Shown: one piece after another, positions 1 to 8,509 of the stretch | Layout of the letters: each line of letters opens with the position of its first letter | How positions within the stretch are numbered: position 1 is the stretch's first letter | Assembly: GCF_012911875.1 (NCBI RefSeq) | Contig: NZ_JAAXKZ010000048.1 | Span: forward strand, 1 to 39,401 | DNA: 39,401 bases | Direction of reading: 5' to 3' | Source of the DNA: Pseudonocardia bannensis | Lineage (GTDB): Bacteria > Actinomycetota > Actinomycetes > Mycobacteriales > Pseudonocardiaceae | The notes under the pieces: model-generated | The model's input: the letters and a program-made list of their open reading frames with translations, nothing else | The model's database searches: none | Told to the model about the DNA's origin: nothing | Position numbers and translations under genes: made by a program

Positions 1-11
1 CCCGGGTGGGG

Positions 12-1043
<1,032 letters not shown>

Positions 1044-1123
1044 TCACCTCCGTGCCGACCTGCCCGGATCGGCGGACGAACGGCCCACCGATCGGCGGAC
1101 CGGACAGCCGGGATCGCCCCTCC

Positions 1124-1129
1124 TAGGCT
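1124..1129 (+). promoter_or_regulatory. -10 element of DUF418 gene, leaderless
   Basis: TAGGCT, then 7 nt, then GTG at 1137. An in-frame GTG also occurs at 1131, but it sits too close to the hexamer to lie on the transcript. This is why 1137 is preferred as the start. Confidence 0.55.
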
Positions 1130-1136
1130 GGTGATC

Positions 1137-2345
1137 GTGTCCCGCCCCGCCGGCTCGTCGGACCACCTCGGCGCCACCCCGACCGCGGACCGGGCGCTCG
1201 CGCCCGACCTCGCCCGCGGTGCGATGCTGCTGCTCATCGCGTGCGCGAACGTGCACCTGTTTCTGTTCGGTCACCCCCTGGGGGTGCGCGGCTATCCGCG
1301 CGACGTCAGCGGCGTCGACCGGCTCGTCGTGGCGGCGCAGATGATGCTGGTCGACGGGCGGGCCTATCCCTTGTTCGGGCTGCTGTTCGGCTACGGCGTC
1401 GTACAGCTCGCATGGCGGCGCGGCGCCGCGGGCGTCGACGCGCGGGCCACCGCCCGCCTGGTGCGCCGGCGCGGCGGCTGGATGGTGCTGATCGGGTTCG
1501 CACACGGGGTCCTGCTGTTCTCCGGCGACATCGTGGGGGCCTACGGGCTGCTCGCCGTCCTCATGGCCGGCACGCTCGTCGCCGGCTCGGCGGTCACGCT
1601 TCTCACGGTGACAGCGGTCGGGTTGTTCCTGACGGCGCTGTTCGGGGCCGCGGGCGCGCTGCCGCCGCCGGATGGGCAGACGTCGTTCCTCGCCTCGATG
1701 ACCGCCACGGACCCGCTCGCGGCGATGGCCACCCGGCTCGTCGAGTGGGTCGGCATCGGCCTGCTGGGGCAGGTCGTCTCGGTTCTCGGGGCGGTGACGC
1801 TGGGGGCCTGGGCGGCGCGCCGGCGGCTGCTCGACGAGCCCGAGCGGCACCGCACGCTGCTCACCCGGGTCGCGGCGGTGGGCCTCGGTGCGGCCGTGCT
1901 GGGTGGTGCGCCGCTCGCGTTGATGGCCGCCGGGGTGTGGGCGGACCCACCCACCGGTGTGCTGCTGGTCGCCGGGGCACTGCATGCGGTCAGCGGGTAC
2001 GCCGGTGGGATCGGGTACGCCGCGCTGTTCGGGTTGTGGGCGATCCGGCTCTCCGCCCGTCGCGCACCCGTGCGCGGTGCCCTGGTGGCGTGCGGGCAAC
2101 GATCGCTGACCTGCTATCTGGCCCAGTCGGTGGTGTTCGTCGCGTTGCTGCCGGCCTGGACCCTGGGCCTGGGCGCCCGGCTCACGCTCTGGCAGGCCGC
2201 GCTGCTCGCGGTCGGCACCTGGCTGCTGCTCCTCGGGGCCGCCGTCGCGATGGAACGGGCGGGGGTGCGCGGGCCGGCCGAGGTGCTGCTGCGGCGGCTG
2301 ACCTACGGGCGCCCCACCCGGGCGCCGGGCCGGCCACGGACATGA
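1137..2345 (+). CDS. DUF418 family membrane protein
   Basis: Predicted polytopic inner-membrane protein of 402 aa. The N-terminus (LAPDLARGAMLLLIACANVH) matches the DUF418/YeiB opening pattern of Asp-x-x-Arg-Gly followed by a hydrophobic helix. The C-terminal third (CGQRSLTCYLAQSVVFVALL) carries the family's G-R-x-x-L-T-x-Y-x-x-Q-S signature. About eight to ten hydrophobic stretches alternate with short Arg-rich loops such as ARRRLLDEPERHR. The open frame continues far upstream across mdh on the opposite strand, but that part is antisense shadow; the start is set by the leaderless -10. DUF418 proteins are thought to be transporters or acyltransferase-like, with no settled substrate. Confidence 0.85.
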   Translation: MSRPAGSSDHLGATPTADRALAPDLARGAMLLLIACANVHLFLFGHPLGVRGYPRDVSGVDRLVVAAQMMLVDGRAYPLFGLLFGYGVVQLAWRRGAAGVDARATARLVRRRGGWMVLIGFAHGVLLFSGDIVGAYGLLAVLMAGTLVAGSAVTLLTVTAVGLFLTALFGAAGALPPPDGQTSFLASMTATDPLAAMATRLVEWVGIGLLGQVVSVLGAVTLGAWAARRRLLDEPERHRTLLTRVAAVGLGAAVLGGAPLALMAAGVWADPPTGVLLVAGALHAVSGYAGGIGYAALFGLWAIRLSARRAPVRGALVACGQRSLTCYLAQSVVFVALLPAWTLGLGARLTLWQAALLAVGTWLLLLGAAVAMERAGVRGPAEVLLRRLTYGRPTRAPGRPRT

Positions 2346-2428
2346 TCACCGGCAGCTGCCGTCGCGATGGAGGGTGTCCCGCGTTCGAGGATCATGGTTC
2401 ACCGACGGCCGGGGCGGCCGTCGCGGGC

Positions 2429-2434
2429 TAGGGT
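2429..2434 (+). promoter_or_regulatory. -10 element, leaderless
   Basis: TAGGGT followed by 8 nt and the ATG at 2443. It supports an independent leaderless transcript for the small membrane protein gene. Confidence 0.5.
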
Positions 2435-2442
2435 CGGTGACC

Positions 2443-2982
2443 ATGGCCGACCCGGAGAAGCCTGCGCGCGACCCGGCACGACCCGCACCCGCGGACCACG
2501 ACCCGCCCCCGGGACCCGCCATGGCCGATCCCGTCCCGCCTGCCGACGAGACCGGTCAGGCCGGGCCACGCCCGCCCGACGACGAGCCGCGCTTCTCCTG
2601 GCAGGGCGCCCCCGGCTACACCCCGCTGCCCGAGACCCTCCCGCCGCACGCCCCGATGCCCGGCGCGCCGCCCTACCCGGCGCAGCCGGAGCACCCGCCC
2701 GCGCCGGTCGGACAGGCGCCGGCGCGCACCGGCTACGCCCGGGCCCTCGGCGCCACCGCGGTCTGGGCGGCGGTCAACCTGGCGCTCGTGCTGCTGGTCG
2801 CGGGTCCGCCGCCGGCGGCGGAGTCCGCGGGGGTGTTCACGGGCAGGCTGGTCCTGCCGATGCTGGTCGGTGCGCTGCTCACCTGGCTGATCGCGCGCCG
2901 CCGGCGCTGGCCGTTCCGGCTGCTGGTGGTGGTCGCCGCTCCGCTGTTCTGGGTGCTGCGAGCGCTGGCGAACCTCGTCTGA
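2443..2982 (+). CDS. Hypothetical Pro-rich membrane protein
   Basis: 179 aa, not recognised as a named family. About the first 95 residues are rich in Pro, Ala and Asp and low in hydrophobicity (for example PARPAPADHDPPPGP), so probably disordered. The rest holds a hydrophobic helix (LGATAVWAAVNLALVLLVAG) and then two more (LVLPMLVGALLTWLIA and LLVVVAAPLFWVL) separated by an RRRRWPFR patch. This resembles small actinobacterial membrane proteins with a cytoplasmic proline-rich tail. The ATG is chosen from the -10 spacing; an in-frame ATG at 2374 lies upstream of that promoter. The gene converges with metX with one base between the stops. Confidence 0.7.
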   Translation: MADPEKPARDPARPAPADHDPPPGPAMADPVPPADETGQAGPRPPDDEPRFSWQGAPGYTPLPETLPPHAPMPGAPPYPAQPEHPPAPVGQAPARTGYARALGATAVWAAVNLALVLLVAGPPPAAESAGVFTGRLVLPMLVGALLTWLIARRRRWPFRLLVVVAAPLFWVLRALANLV

Positions 2983-2983
2983 C

Positions 2984-4102
2984 TCAGGCCTGCAGCGCCC
3001 GCGTCAGCACCGCGCTGACCTGCTCGGTCTCCACCAGGAACCCGTCGTGCCCGCGCTCGGACGCGATCACCTCGAGCGGCACCCCGAACGCGTCGGCGAG
3101 CTCGGCCTGCTGGCGCAACGGGTAGAGCCGGTCGGTGTCGACCCCGACGATGGTCGGCGTGGCGGTGACCCGGGCCAGCGCCGCCGCCGTGCCACCCCGG
3201 CCACGGCCGATCTCGTGGCTGTTCATGGCCAGGTTCAGCGCCACGTAGCTGCCCGCGTCGAACCGCGCCAGCAGGCCACCCGCCGCGTGCTCCAGATAGG
3301 ACTCGACGGCGAACAGCCCACCACGCAACGGATCCCGGCCGTCCTGGGCGGACCGGCCGAACCGGACGTCGACCTCATCGGCGGTGCGGTAGCTCAGGTG
3401 CGCGATCCGCCGGGCGATGCCGAGCCCGGTGTCGGGACCCCGCTCGTGTTCGTAGTAGTCCCCACCGCGCCAGTGCGGATCGGCGCGCACGGCGTCGACC
3501 TGGATGCGGCAGAGCCCCACCTGGTCGGCGCTGGCCTCCGCGGCCGCAGCCAGGACGACGACGCGACGGACCCGCGACGGGTGGGCCACCGCCCACTCCA
3601 GCGCGCGCATCCCGCCCATCGACCCGCCGACGACGGCCGCCCAGGCGTCGATGCCCAGCGCATCGGCCAGTGGCACCTCCGCGGCCACCTGGTCGCGAAT
3701 GGTGGTCAGCGGCCAGCGGCTCCCCCAGGCCCGCCCGTCCGGTGCGAGCGACGACGGCCCGGTGGAGCCCTGGCAGCCGCCGATCACGTTGGCGCACACC
3801 ACGAAGAAGCGGTCCGTGTCGATGGCCAGCCCGGGACCGACGACGCCGCTCCACCACCCCGGTGTCGGGTGGCCGGGCCCGGCCGCACCGATGACGTGGC
3901 TGTCCCCGGACAGCGCATGCAGCACCAGTACCGCATTGTCCCGGGCCGGGGACAGCGTCCCCCAGGTTTCGTAGGCCAGCCGCACGGACGGCAACGTGCC
4001 ACCGAGCTCCAGGGGCAGGGCCGCGGGCAGCTCGAGGAAGTGCCGCTCGCCCGCCGGGTCCCCGTCCCGCCACGCCCCGCTGACCGGCAGAACCGCCGTC
4101 AC
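2984..4102 (-). CDS. metX: Homoserine O-acetyltransferase
   Basis: Alpha/beta-hydrolase-fold enzyme (372 aa) that acetylates homoserine with acetyl-CoA, giving the substrate for MetY in methionine synthesis. Seen: LAYETWGTLSPARDNAVLV near the N-terminus, nucleophile S161 in GGSMGGM, the late Asp in VDTDRLYP (about 324) and His352 in RGHDGF. The length is normal. The GTG at 4102 is chosen because it overlaps the stop of the CoA-binding gene (GTGA); the open frame runs on upstream but leaves the family alignment there. It is the last gene of the osmC-metY-CoA-binding-metX operon. A succinyltransferase activity cannot be excluded by eye, but the MetY partner favours acetyl. Confidence 0.95.
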   Translation of the reverse strand: MTAVLPVSGAWRDGDPAGERHFLELPAALPLELGGTLPSVRLAYETWGTLSPARDNAVLVLHALSGDSHVIGAAGPGHPTPGWWSGVVGPGLAIDTDRFFVVCANVIGGCQGSTGPSSLAPDGRAWGSRWPLTTIRDQVAAEVPLADALGIDAWAAVVGGSMGGMRALEWAVAHPSRVRRVVVLAAAAEASADQVGLCRIQVDAVRADPHWRGGDYYEHERGPDTGLGIARRIAHLSYRTADEVDVRFGRSAQDGRDPLRGGLFAVESYLEHAAGGLLARFDAGSYVALNLAMNSHEIGRGRGGTAAALARVTATPTIVGVDTDRLYPLRQQAELADAFGVPLEVIASERGHDGFLVETEQVSAVLTRALQA

Positions 4103-4584
4103 GGGCGCCGCCGCCGTGAGCTGATGACACCGGTATCGAAGCCGGCCAGGTGCAGCCCGCCGTGGAAACGGGCGTGCTCGACCTTCAGGCAGCGGTCCAT
4201 CACGACCTCGAGCCCGCGGGCCTGGGCGCGCCGGGCCACGGCCGGGTCGAAGAGCCCGAACTGCAGCCAGAAGGTGCTGACGCCCTCGCCCAGCGCGAGC
4301 ACGTCGTCCAGCACCGCGGGCAGGTCCTGGGGCCGCCGGAACACGTCGACCAGGTCCGGGACGACCGGGAGGTCGGCGAGGGTCTTGTAGACCGGCCGGC
4401 CGAGGATCTCCTCGGCGTTGGGATTGACGAAGTACAGGTCGTAGTCGCTGCTGGACACCAGGTAGGTCGCCACGAAGTTGCTGGCCCGGGCCGGGTTCGG
4501 GGAGGCGCCGACCATGGCGACGCTGCGCGTGGCGCGCAGCAGCTGCTGCCGGCGCGTCGCCGACGGGTTCTCCCAGCTGCTCAC
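4099..4584 (-). CDS. CoA-binding domain protein (YccU-like)
   Basis: 161 aa, a small Rossmann-fold CoA-binding (CoA_binding_2/YccU-like) protein. Seen: VAMVGASPNPARASN near residues 22-36 (nucleotide loop), YFVNPNAEEILGRPVY in the middle, and VVMDRCLKVEHARF near the C-terminus, where this family keeps a Cys/Lys-Glu-His motif. The start is GTG 4584, overlapping the metY stop by GTGA, with a purine-rich GAAGGAGGG upstream. Its stop overlaps metX in the same way, so it is translated between the two homocysteine-pathway enzymes. The molecular function is not established; a role tied to acetyl-CoA or acyl-homoserine handling is inference from position. Confidence 0.85.
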   Translation of the reverse strand: MSSWENPSATRRQQLLRATRSVAMVGASPNPARASNFVATYLVSSSDYDLYFVNPNAEEILGRPVYKTLADLPVVPDLVDVFRRPQDLPAVLDDVLALGEGVSTFWLQFGLFDPAVARRAQARGLEVVMDRCLKVEHARFHGGLHLAGFDTGVISSRRRRP

Positions 4585-5891
4585 GCGCCCTCCTTCGCGG
4601 CCGCGGCCAGTGCCTGGTCGAGGTCCCACAGGATGTCGTCGGCGTCCTCGAGGCCGACGCTGATCCGCACCAGGTCCGGCGGCACACCCGCGTCGCGGAG
4701 CTGGACGTCGCTGAGCTGCTGGTGGGTCGTCGAACCGGGGTGGATGACGAGCGTGCGGGCATCACCGACGTTGGCCAGGTGGCTGCACAGCTGCACCGAC
4801 TCGATGAACCGCTGACCCGCCTCGCGGCCCCCCTGCACCCCGAAGGAGAACACCGCGCCCGGCCCGAGCGGCAGGTACCTCGCGGCCCGGTCGTGGTCGG
4901 GGTGGTCGGGCAGCCCGGCCCACCGCACATAGGACACCCTCGGGTCGGCGTGCAGCCACTCGGCGACGGTGCGCGCGTTCGCGACGTGGTTCTCCATGCG
5001 CTGCGGTAGCGTCTCCACGCCCTGGATGAGCAGGAACGCCGAGTGCGGCGACAGCGACGCCCCGACGTCACGCAACTGCTCGGCGCGCAGCTTCGTGAGG
5101 AAGCCGAACTCCTGGAAGTTGCCCCACCAGTTCAGCCCACCGTAGGACGGGACCGGCTCGGTCATCTGCGGGAAGCGCCCGTTGCCCCAGTCGAAGCGGC
5201 CCGACTCGATCACGACACCGCCCAGTGTGGTGCCGTGACCACCGAGGAACTTCGTCGCGGAGTGGATCACGATGTCGGCACCGTGCTCGATGGGGCGGCA
5301 CAGGTAGGGCGTCGCCAGCGTCGCGTCGATGATCAGCGGCAACCCGGCGGCGTGGGCGACATCGGCCAGGCCGGCGATGTCGGCGACCGCGCCCGACGGG
5401 TTCGACACGACCTCGGCGAACACCAGCTTCGTGCGGTCGGTGATGGCGGCCGCGTAGTCCGCCGGGTCGCCCCCGCTGACGAACGTGGTCTCGACCCCGA
5501 ACCGGCGCAGGGTCACGTCGAGCTGGGTGATCGTGCCTCCGTAGAGCCCGGCGGCGGCGACGATGTGGTCGCCGGCCCCGGCGAGGCAGGCGAACGTCAG
5601 GAACTCCGCGGCCTGTCCGCTCGCCGTGGCGACCGCGCCGATGCCGCCGTCGAGGCTGGCGAGGCGCTCCTCCAGCGCCGACACCGTGGGGTTCGCGATG
5701 CGGCTGTAGATCAGGCCGTACTTCTGCAACGCGAACAGGCTGGCCGCGTCCGTGGTGTCCTCGAAGACGAAGCTCGTCGACTGGTAGATCGGCACCGCAC
5801 GGGCGCCGGTGGCCGCGTCCGGCACCGCTCCCGCGTGCACCGCGCGTGTCCGGAACCCCCAGTTCCGGTCCCGCTGGGGCTGCTCGCTCAT
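4581..5891 (-). CDS. metY: O-acetylhomoserine sulfhydrylase
   Basis: PLP enzyme (436 aa) that joins O-acetylhomoserine and sulfide to homocysteine. Seen: FRTRAVHAG near the N-terminus, IYSRIANPTVSALEERLASL (residues 61-80), GLYGGT, and the Schiff-base lysine K214 in HSATKFLGGHGTTLGG. The usual DNTFATP stretch reads DATLATP here, a small departure. The ATG at 5891 begins 4 nt after the osmC stop; an upstream in-frame ATG at 5942 lies inside osmC and is rejected. The stop overlaps the CoA-binding gene by GTGA. The family includes cystathionine gamma-synthases, but length and the metX partner support direct sulfhydrylation. Confidence 0.95.
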   Translation of the reverse strand: MSEQPQRDRNWGFRTRAVHAGAVPDAATGARAVPIYQSTSFVFEDTTDAASLFALQKYGLIYSRIANPTVSALEERLASLDGGIGAVATASGQAAEFLTFACLAGAGDHIVAAAGLYGGTITQLDVTLRRFGVETTFVSGGDPADYAAAITDRTKLVFAEVVSNPSGAVADIAGLADVAHAAGLPLIIDATLATPYLCRPIEHGADIVIHSATKFLGGHGTTLGGVVIESGRFDWGNGRFPQMTEPVPSYGGLNWWGNFQEFGFLTKLRAEQLRDVGASLSPHSAFLLIQGVETLPQRMENHVANARTVAEWLHADPRVSYVRWAGLPDHPDHDRAARYLPLGPGAVFSFGVQGGREAGQRFIESVQLCSHLANVGDARTLVIHPGSTTHQQLSDVQLRDAGVPPDLVRISVGLEDADDILWDLDQALAAAAKEGA

Positions 5892-5895
5892 AGCG

Positions 5896-6438
5896 TCATC
5901 CTGCCCCGCCGGTGATGAGGCGGGTGCTGACGGGCGTCGCATTGCGGAACAGGTCCAGCACCGGGCAGTGCTCGTCGACCGCCGCGGCCAGCTTGCGGTA
6001 CTGCTCTGCCGACGCCGGGCCGTCGAGCGTCACGCTCACCCGGACCTCGGCGAACCCGGGGCGCACCCCGGAGTCGAGGCCGAAGAAGCCGCGCACGTCG
6101 AGGTCCCCGTCGACGTCGATCCGGACGTCGTCGAGCGGGATGCCGAGCTGGGCCGACCAGAAGCGGTAGGTGATGACCTGGCAGGACAGGAGCGCCGCCA
6201 GCGCGGTCTCGACGGGGTTGGGCGCGGCGCCCTCGCCACCCAGGGCGGGCGGTTCGTCGACGACCATGGTGTGCCGTCCGACGCGGATCTCGACGCGCAG
6301 GCCGTCGCCGCCGGAACCCTCGGCCCGGAACCGGGCGTGCGCCCTGTCGTTGTCGTCGTCGATCTTCGCGGAGGTGGCTCCGACGATCGCGCGCAGTGTC
6401 TCGTCCCGGCCGGTGGAGCGAACGACTTCCGTGGACAT
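5896..6438 (-). CDS. OsmC family protein (thiol peroxidase-like)
   Basis: 180 aa OsmC/YhfA-type protein, a family that reduces organic peroxides with a pair of cysteines. Seen: the helix ETALAALLSCQVITYRFW with C86 and the second cysteine C158 in VDEHCPV, so both redox residues are kept. The ATG at 6438 is preceded by a GAGAGG ribosome-binding site. It is the first full gene after the cysteine-rich leader ORF, whose stop is 43 nt upstream, and it leads the metY-CoA-binding-metX operon. Placement with sulfhydrylation genes suggests it protects or tunes thiol chemistry; this is inference. Confidence 0.9.
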   Translation of the reverse strand: MSTEVVRSTGRDETLRAIVGATSAKIDDDNDRAHARFRAEGSGGDGLRVEIRVGRHTMVVDEPPALGGEGAAPNPVETALAALLSCQVITYRFWSAQLGIPLDDVRIDVDGDLDVRGFFGLDSGVRPGFAEVRVSVTLDGPASAEQYRKLAAAVDEHCPVLDLFRNATPVSTRLITGGAG

Positions 6439-6481
6439 GGGCTGGCCTCTCGGGGAACGCGGGGGTGAGGGATCTCTGGTG

Positions 6482-6568
6482 TCAGCGCGAGCCCGGACAC
6501 GCACAGGTGCACACCCGCTGGAAGTCCACGTGCCGGCGCCGCACGAGGGGCGGCGAACCGGGCGGCAT
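6482..6568 (-). CDS. Cysteine-rich leader peptide (attenuator uORF)
   Basis: A 28-codon ORF too short for ordinary gene calling. The peptide begins MPPGSPPLV, continues with RRRHVDFQRV and ends CTCACPGSR. The RRxHVDxxR core followed by cysteines close to the stop is typical of actinobacterial leader peptides in front of sulfur genes; polycysteine leader ORFs are known cysteine-responsive attenuators in mycobacteria. Upstream of the ATG is TAGGAAAGTCATC. It can be read either as a ribosome-binding site (AGGAAAG, 5 nt spacing) or as a -10 hexamer 7 nt away with a leaderless start. The stop lies 43 nt before osmC. Expected role: ribosomes stalling on Cys codons change access to the operon. Confidence 0.75.
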   Translation of the reverse strand: MPPGSPPLVRRRHVDFQRVCTCACPGSR

Positions 6569-6848
6569 GATGACTTTCCTACCAGGCGGCCCCCGGGTCG
6601 CGCAGCCGGCCGGGCCTCGGGCGCTCGGGGCAGCGCGACCGCGCGACCGGACCCCCGGACCACACCCCGATCGGACCGCCCGACAGCGGCCGTTCGGTTC
6701 CGCTCGATTTGGGTGTACCGACCGGTGAACCGGCCCTGCCACCCTCGCCCGCACTCGCCCCGCCCACGGGTCCGGGGGGGAGCACGTCGAGGCCGGAGGG
6801 GAGCCGGTCGACCACGCACACGGCCCGAGCTGGAGAGAGGTGATCCCG

Positions 6849-7436
6849 ATGGATGTTCGGCGTGAACGGACCGGAGCTGCGACGAGATCCCGGGGCGCCC
6901 GGTGGGCGGCGGGGGTGCTCGCCGTGGCCGCGGTCGGCCTGATTCCCACGGTCCTGGTCGCCCCCGCGGCCGCGGCTCACGGCGGGACCTCGGTGCGGGT
7001 GCAGGACGAGTGTGAGACGACGTCGTTCAACGCGGCCCTCGGCCCGGGCACCTGCGTCGGCGACGGCGACGGCGACGGCAACGTGACGTTCGCGAAGTTC
7101 AGCGAGAAGCTCAACCCGAAGGACGGCGGCCACGGCGCCTGGCGGTTCGACCGCCGCGAAGCGAAGATCCGCCTCGGCGAGAGCGTGCACGTGACGAACG
7201 AGGGCGGGGAGGTCCACTCGTTCTCCGAGGTCTCCCGGTTCGGCACCGTCGGCATCCCGCCGCTCGACGCGGCCCTGCCGAACGGATCCCCGACGGCGCT
7301 GCCCGTGGGTGACCCGGGGCCGACGTTCCTCCAGCCGGGCGAGACCCTGCACATCCACGGCCTGAGCGCCGGGACGCACAAGTTCGAGTGCCTCATCCAC
7401 CCCTGGATGCGCAGCACCATCGAGGTGCGCCGCTGA
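6849..7436 (+). CDS. Secreted cupredoxin-domain protein
   Basis: 195 aa exported blue-copper-like protein. It has an Arg-rich N-terminus, a hydrophobic helix (AAGVLAVAAVGLIPTVLV) and a likely cleavage site after APAAAA near residue 43. The mature part has the type-1 copper ligands: H123 in GEVHSF, and C181, H184 and M187 in FECLIHPWM. A short acidic Gly-Asp run (GDGDGDGN) lies before the copper fold. The ATG at 6849 sits 8 nt after GGAGAGAGG; the GTG at 6840 overlaps that site and is rejected. It is monocistronic and divergent from the sulfur operon. The electron partner is unknown; similar domains occur in secreted plastocyanin/azurin-like proteins. Confidence 0.85.
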   Translation: MDVRRERTGAATRSRGARWAAGVLAVAAVGLIPTVLVAPAAAAHGGTSVRVQDECETTSFNAALGPGTCVGDGDGDGNVTFAKFSEKLNPKDGGHGAWRFDRREAKIRLGESVHVTNEGGEVHSFSEVSRFGTVGIPPLDAALPNGSPTALPVGDPGPTFLQPGETLHIHGLSAGTHKFECLIHPWMRSTIEVRR

Positions 7437-7461
7437 GCCCGGACGGGGTCACATCCGTGAC

Positions 7462-7492
7462 GGACGCGCGCACGGTGGCGCCGCGCGCGTCC
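7462..7492. terminator. Bidirectional hairpin between cupredoxin gene and tesB
   Basis: A perfect 10-bp inverted repeat: GGACGCGCGC at 7462-7471 and GCGCGCGTCC at 7483-7492, with an 11-nt loop. It lies between converging genes, 26 nt after the cupredoxin stop and 72 nt after the tesB stop. There is no T-run on either side, as is common in GC-rich actinobacteria. Confidence 0.55.
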
Positions 7493-7563
7493 AACTCGCG
7501 CGGGGCCACACCATGCACGCGTCGTCTGCTCAGCCGGGAGGGAGCCGGCCGGGGTGAGTGTGG

Positions 7564-8484
7564 CTATGCGCTGTCGCGCGGCAGCCGTACGAGGCCCTCC
7601 TGCATCGTGCTCGCGATCAGCCGGCCGTCGGTGGTGTAGAACCGGCCGGTGGCCAGCCCGCGCCCGCCCGACGCGGCGGGCGAGTAGCACTCGTAGAGCA
7701 GCCACTCGTCGGCCCGGAACGGCTGGTGGAACCACATCGCGTGGTCCAGGCTCGCCATCTGCACCTGGGCCGACGACATGTCGTGCCGGGCCACCACCGA
7801 CCCCAGCAGCGTCAGGTCACTGGCATAGGTGAGCAGGCAGACGTGCAGCAACCGATCGTCGGGCAGCGTGCCGTCGGCGCGCATCCACACCCGGACCGGC
7901 TCGTCGGAGGCCCCGGGCCGGTTCGACGACCACACCGGTTCGCCGACCACACGGACGTCCAGCGGCCGCGGGATCTCGGACAGCCAGCCACCCTCGCCGC
8001 CGGCGGCGATGCGCTGCCCCAGGTCGGGCAGCGACTCCGGGTCCGGCACGCCCGCGGGCATCGGTTCGGTGTGTTCCAGCCCGTGCTGCTCGAGCTGGAA
8101 CGACGCCGACAGCGAGAAGATCGCCTCCCCGTGCTGGATGGCCAGCACCCGCCGCGTGGTGAACGACCGGCCGTCGCGCACCCGCTCGGTCTCGTAGACG
8201 ATCGGTACCCGCGGGTCGCCGGGGCGGATGAAGTAGGCGTGCAGCGAGTGCACCTGCCGGTCCGCGGGGACCGTCCGCCCGGCCGCCACCAGCGCCTGCC
8301 CGGCGACCTGCCCGCCGAACACGCGGGTCGGCGAGTGCGGCGGGCTGACCCCGCGGAACAGGTTCACCTCGAGCTGTTCGAGGTCGAGCAGGTCCACCAG
8401 CTCGTCGAGGACGGCCTGCCCGCGCGGCACGCCGTCGGCGGCGAGCTCGGGCTCCGAGGACGATGCGGTCGCGGGAGAGGTCAC
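7564..8484 (-). CDS. tesB: Acyl-CoA thioesterase II
   Basis: TesB-type double hot-dog acyl-CoA thioesterase (306 aa), which hydrolyses medium and long acyl-CoA to free acid and CoA. Seen: FRGVSPPHSPTRVFGGQVAGQAL in the first hot-dog domain. In the second are the residues of the family's catalytic trio: Asp in MASLDHAMWFHQPF, Ser in ECYSPAASGGRGLATG and Gln in STMQEGLVR. The length is normal. The start is GTG 8484; a weak -10 (GACAAT) lies 6 nt upstream, which would make it leaderless. It follows pyk at short distance on the same strand, as pykA-tesB1 do in M. tuberculosis. Confidence 0.95.
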   Translation of the reverse strand: MTSPATASSSEPELAADGVPRGQAVLDELVDLLDLEQLEVNLFRGVSPPHSPTRVFGGQVAGQALVAAGRTVPADRQVHSLHAYFIRPGDPRVPIVYETERVRDGRSFTTRRVLAIQHGEAIFSLSASFQLEQHGLEHTEPMPAGVPDPESLPDLGQRIAAGGEGGWLSEIPRPLDVRVVGEPVWSSNRPGASDEPVRVWMRADGTLPDDRLLHVCLLTYASDLTLLGSVVARHDMSSAQVQMASLDHAMWFHQPFRADEWLLYECYSPAASGGRGLATGRFYTTDGRLIASTMQEGLVRLPRDSA

Positions 8485-8509
8485 GCCGCGATTGTCTCAG
8501 CCGCCCCGG

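Noticed and set aside
6439..6600. SAM riboswitch upstream of osmC-metY
   Set aside because: I looked for the SAM-IV-type conserved core and pairing and could not find it; the cysteine leader ORF explains the region better.
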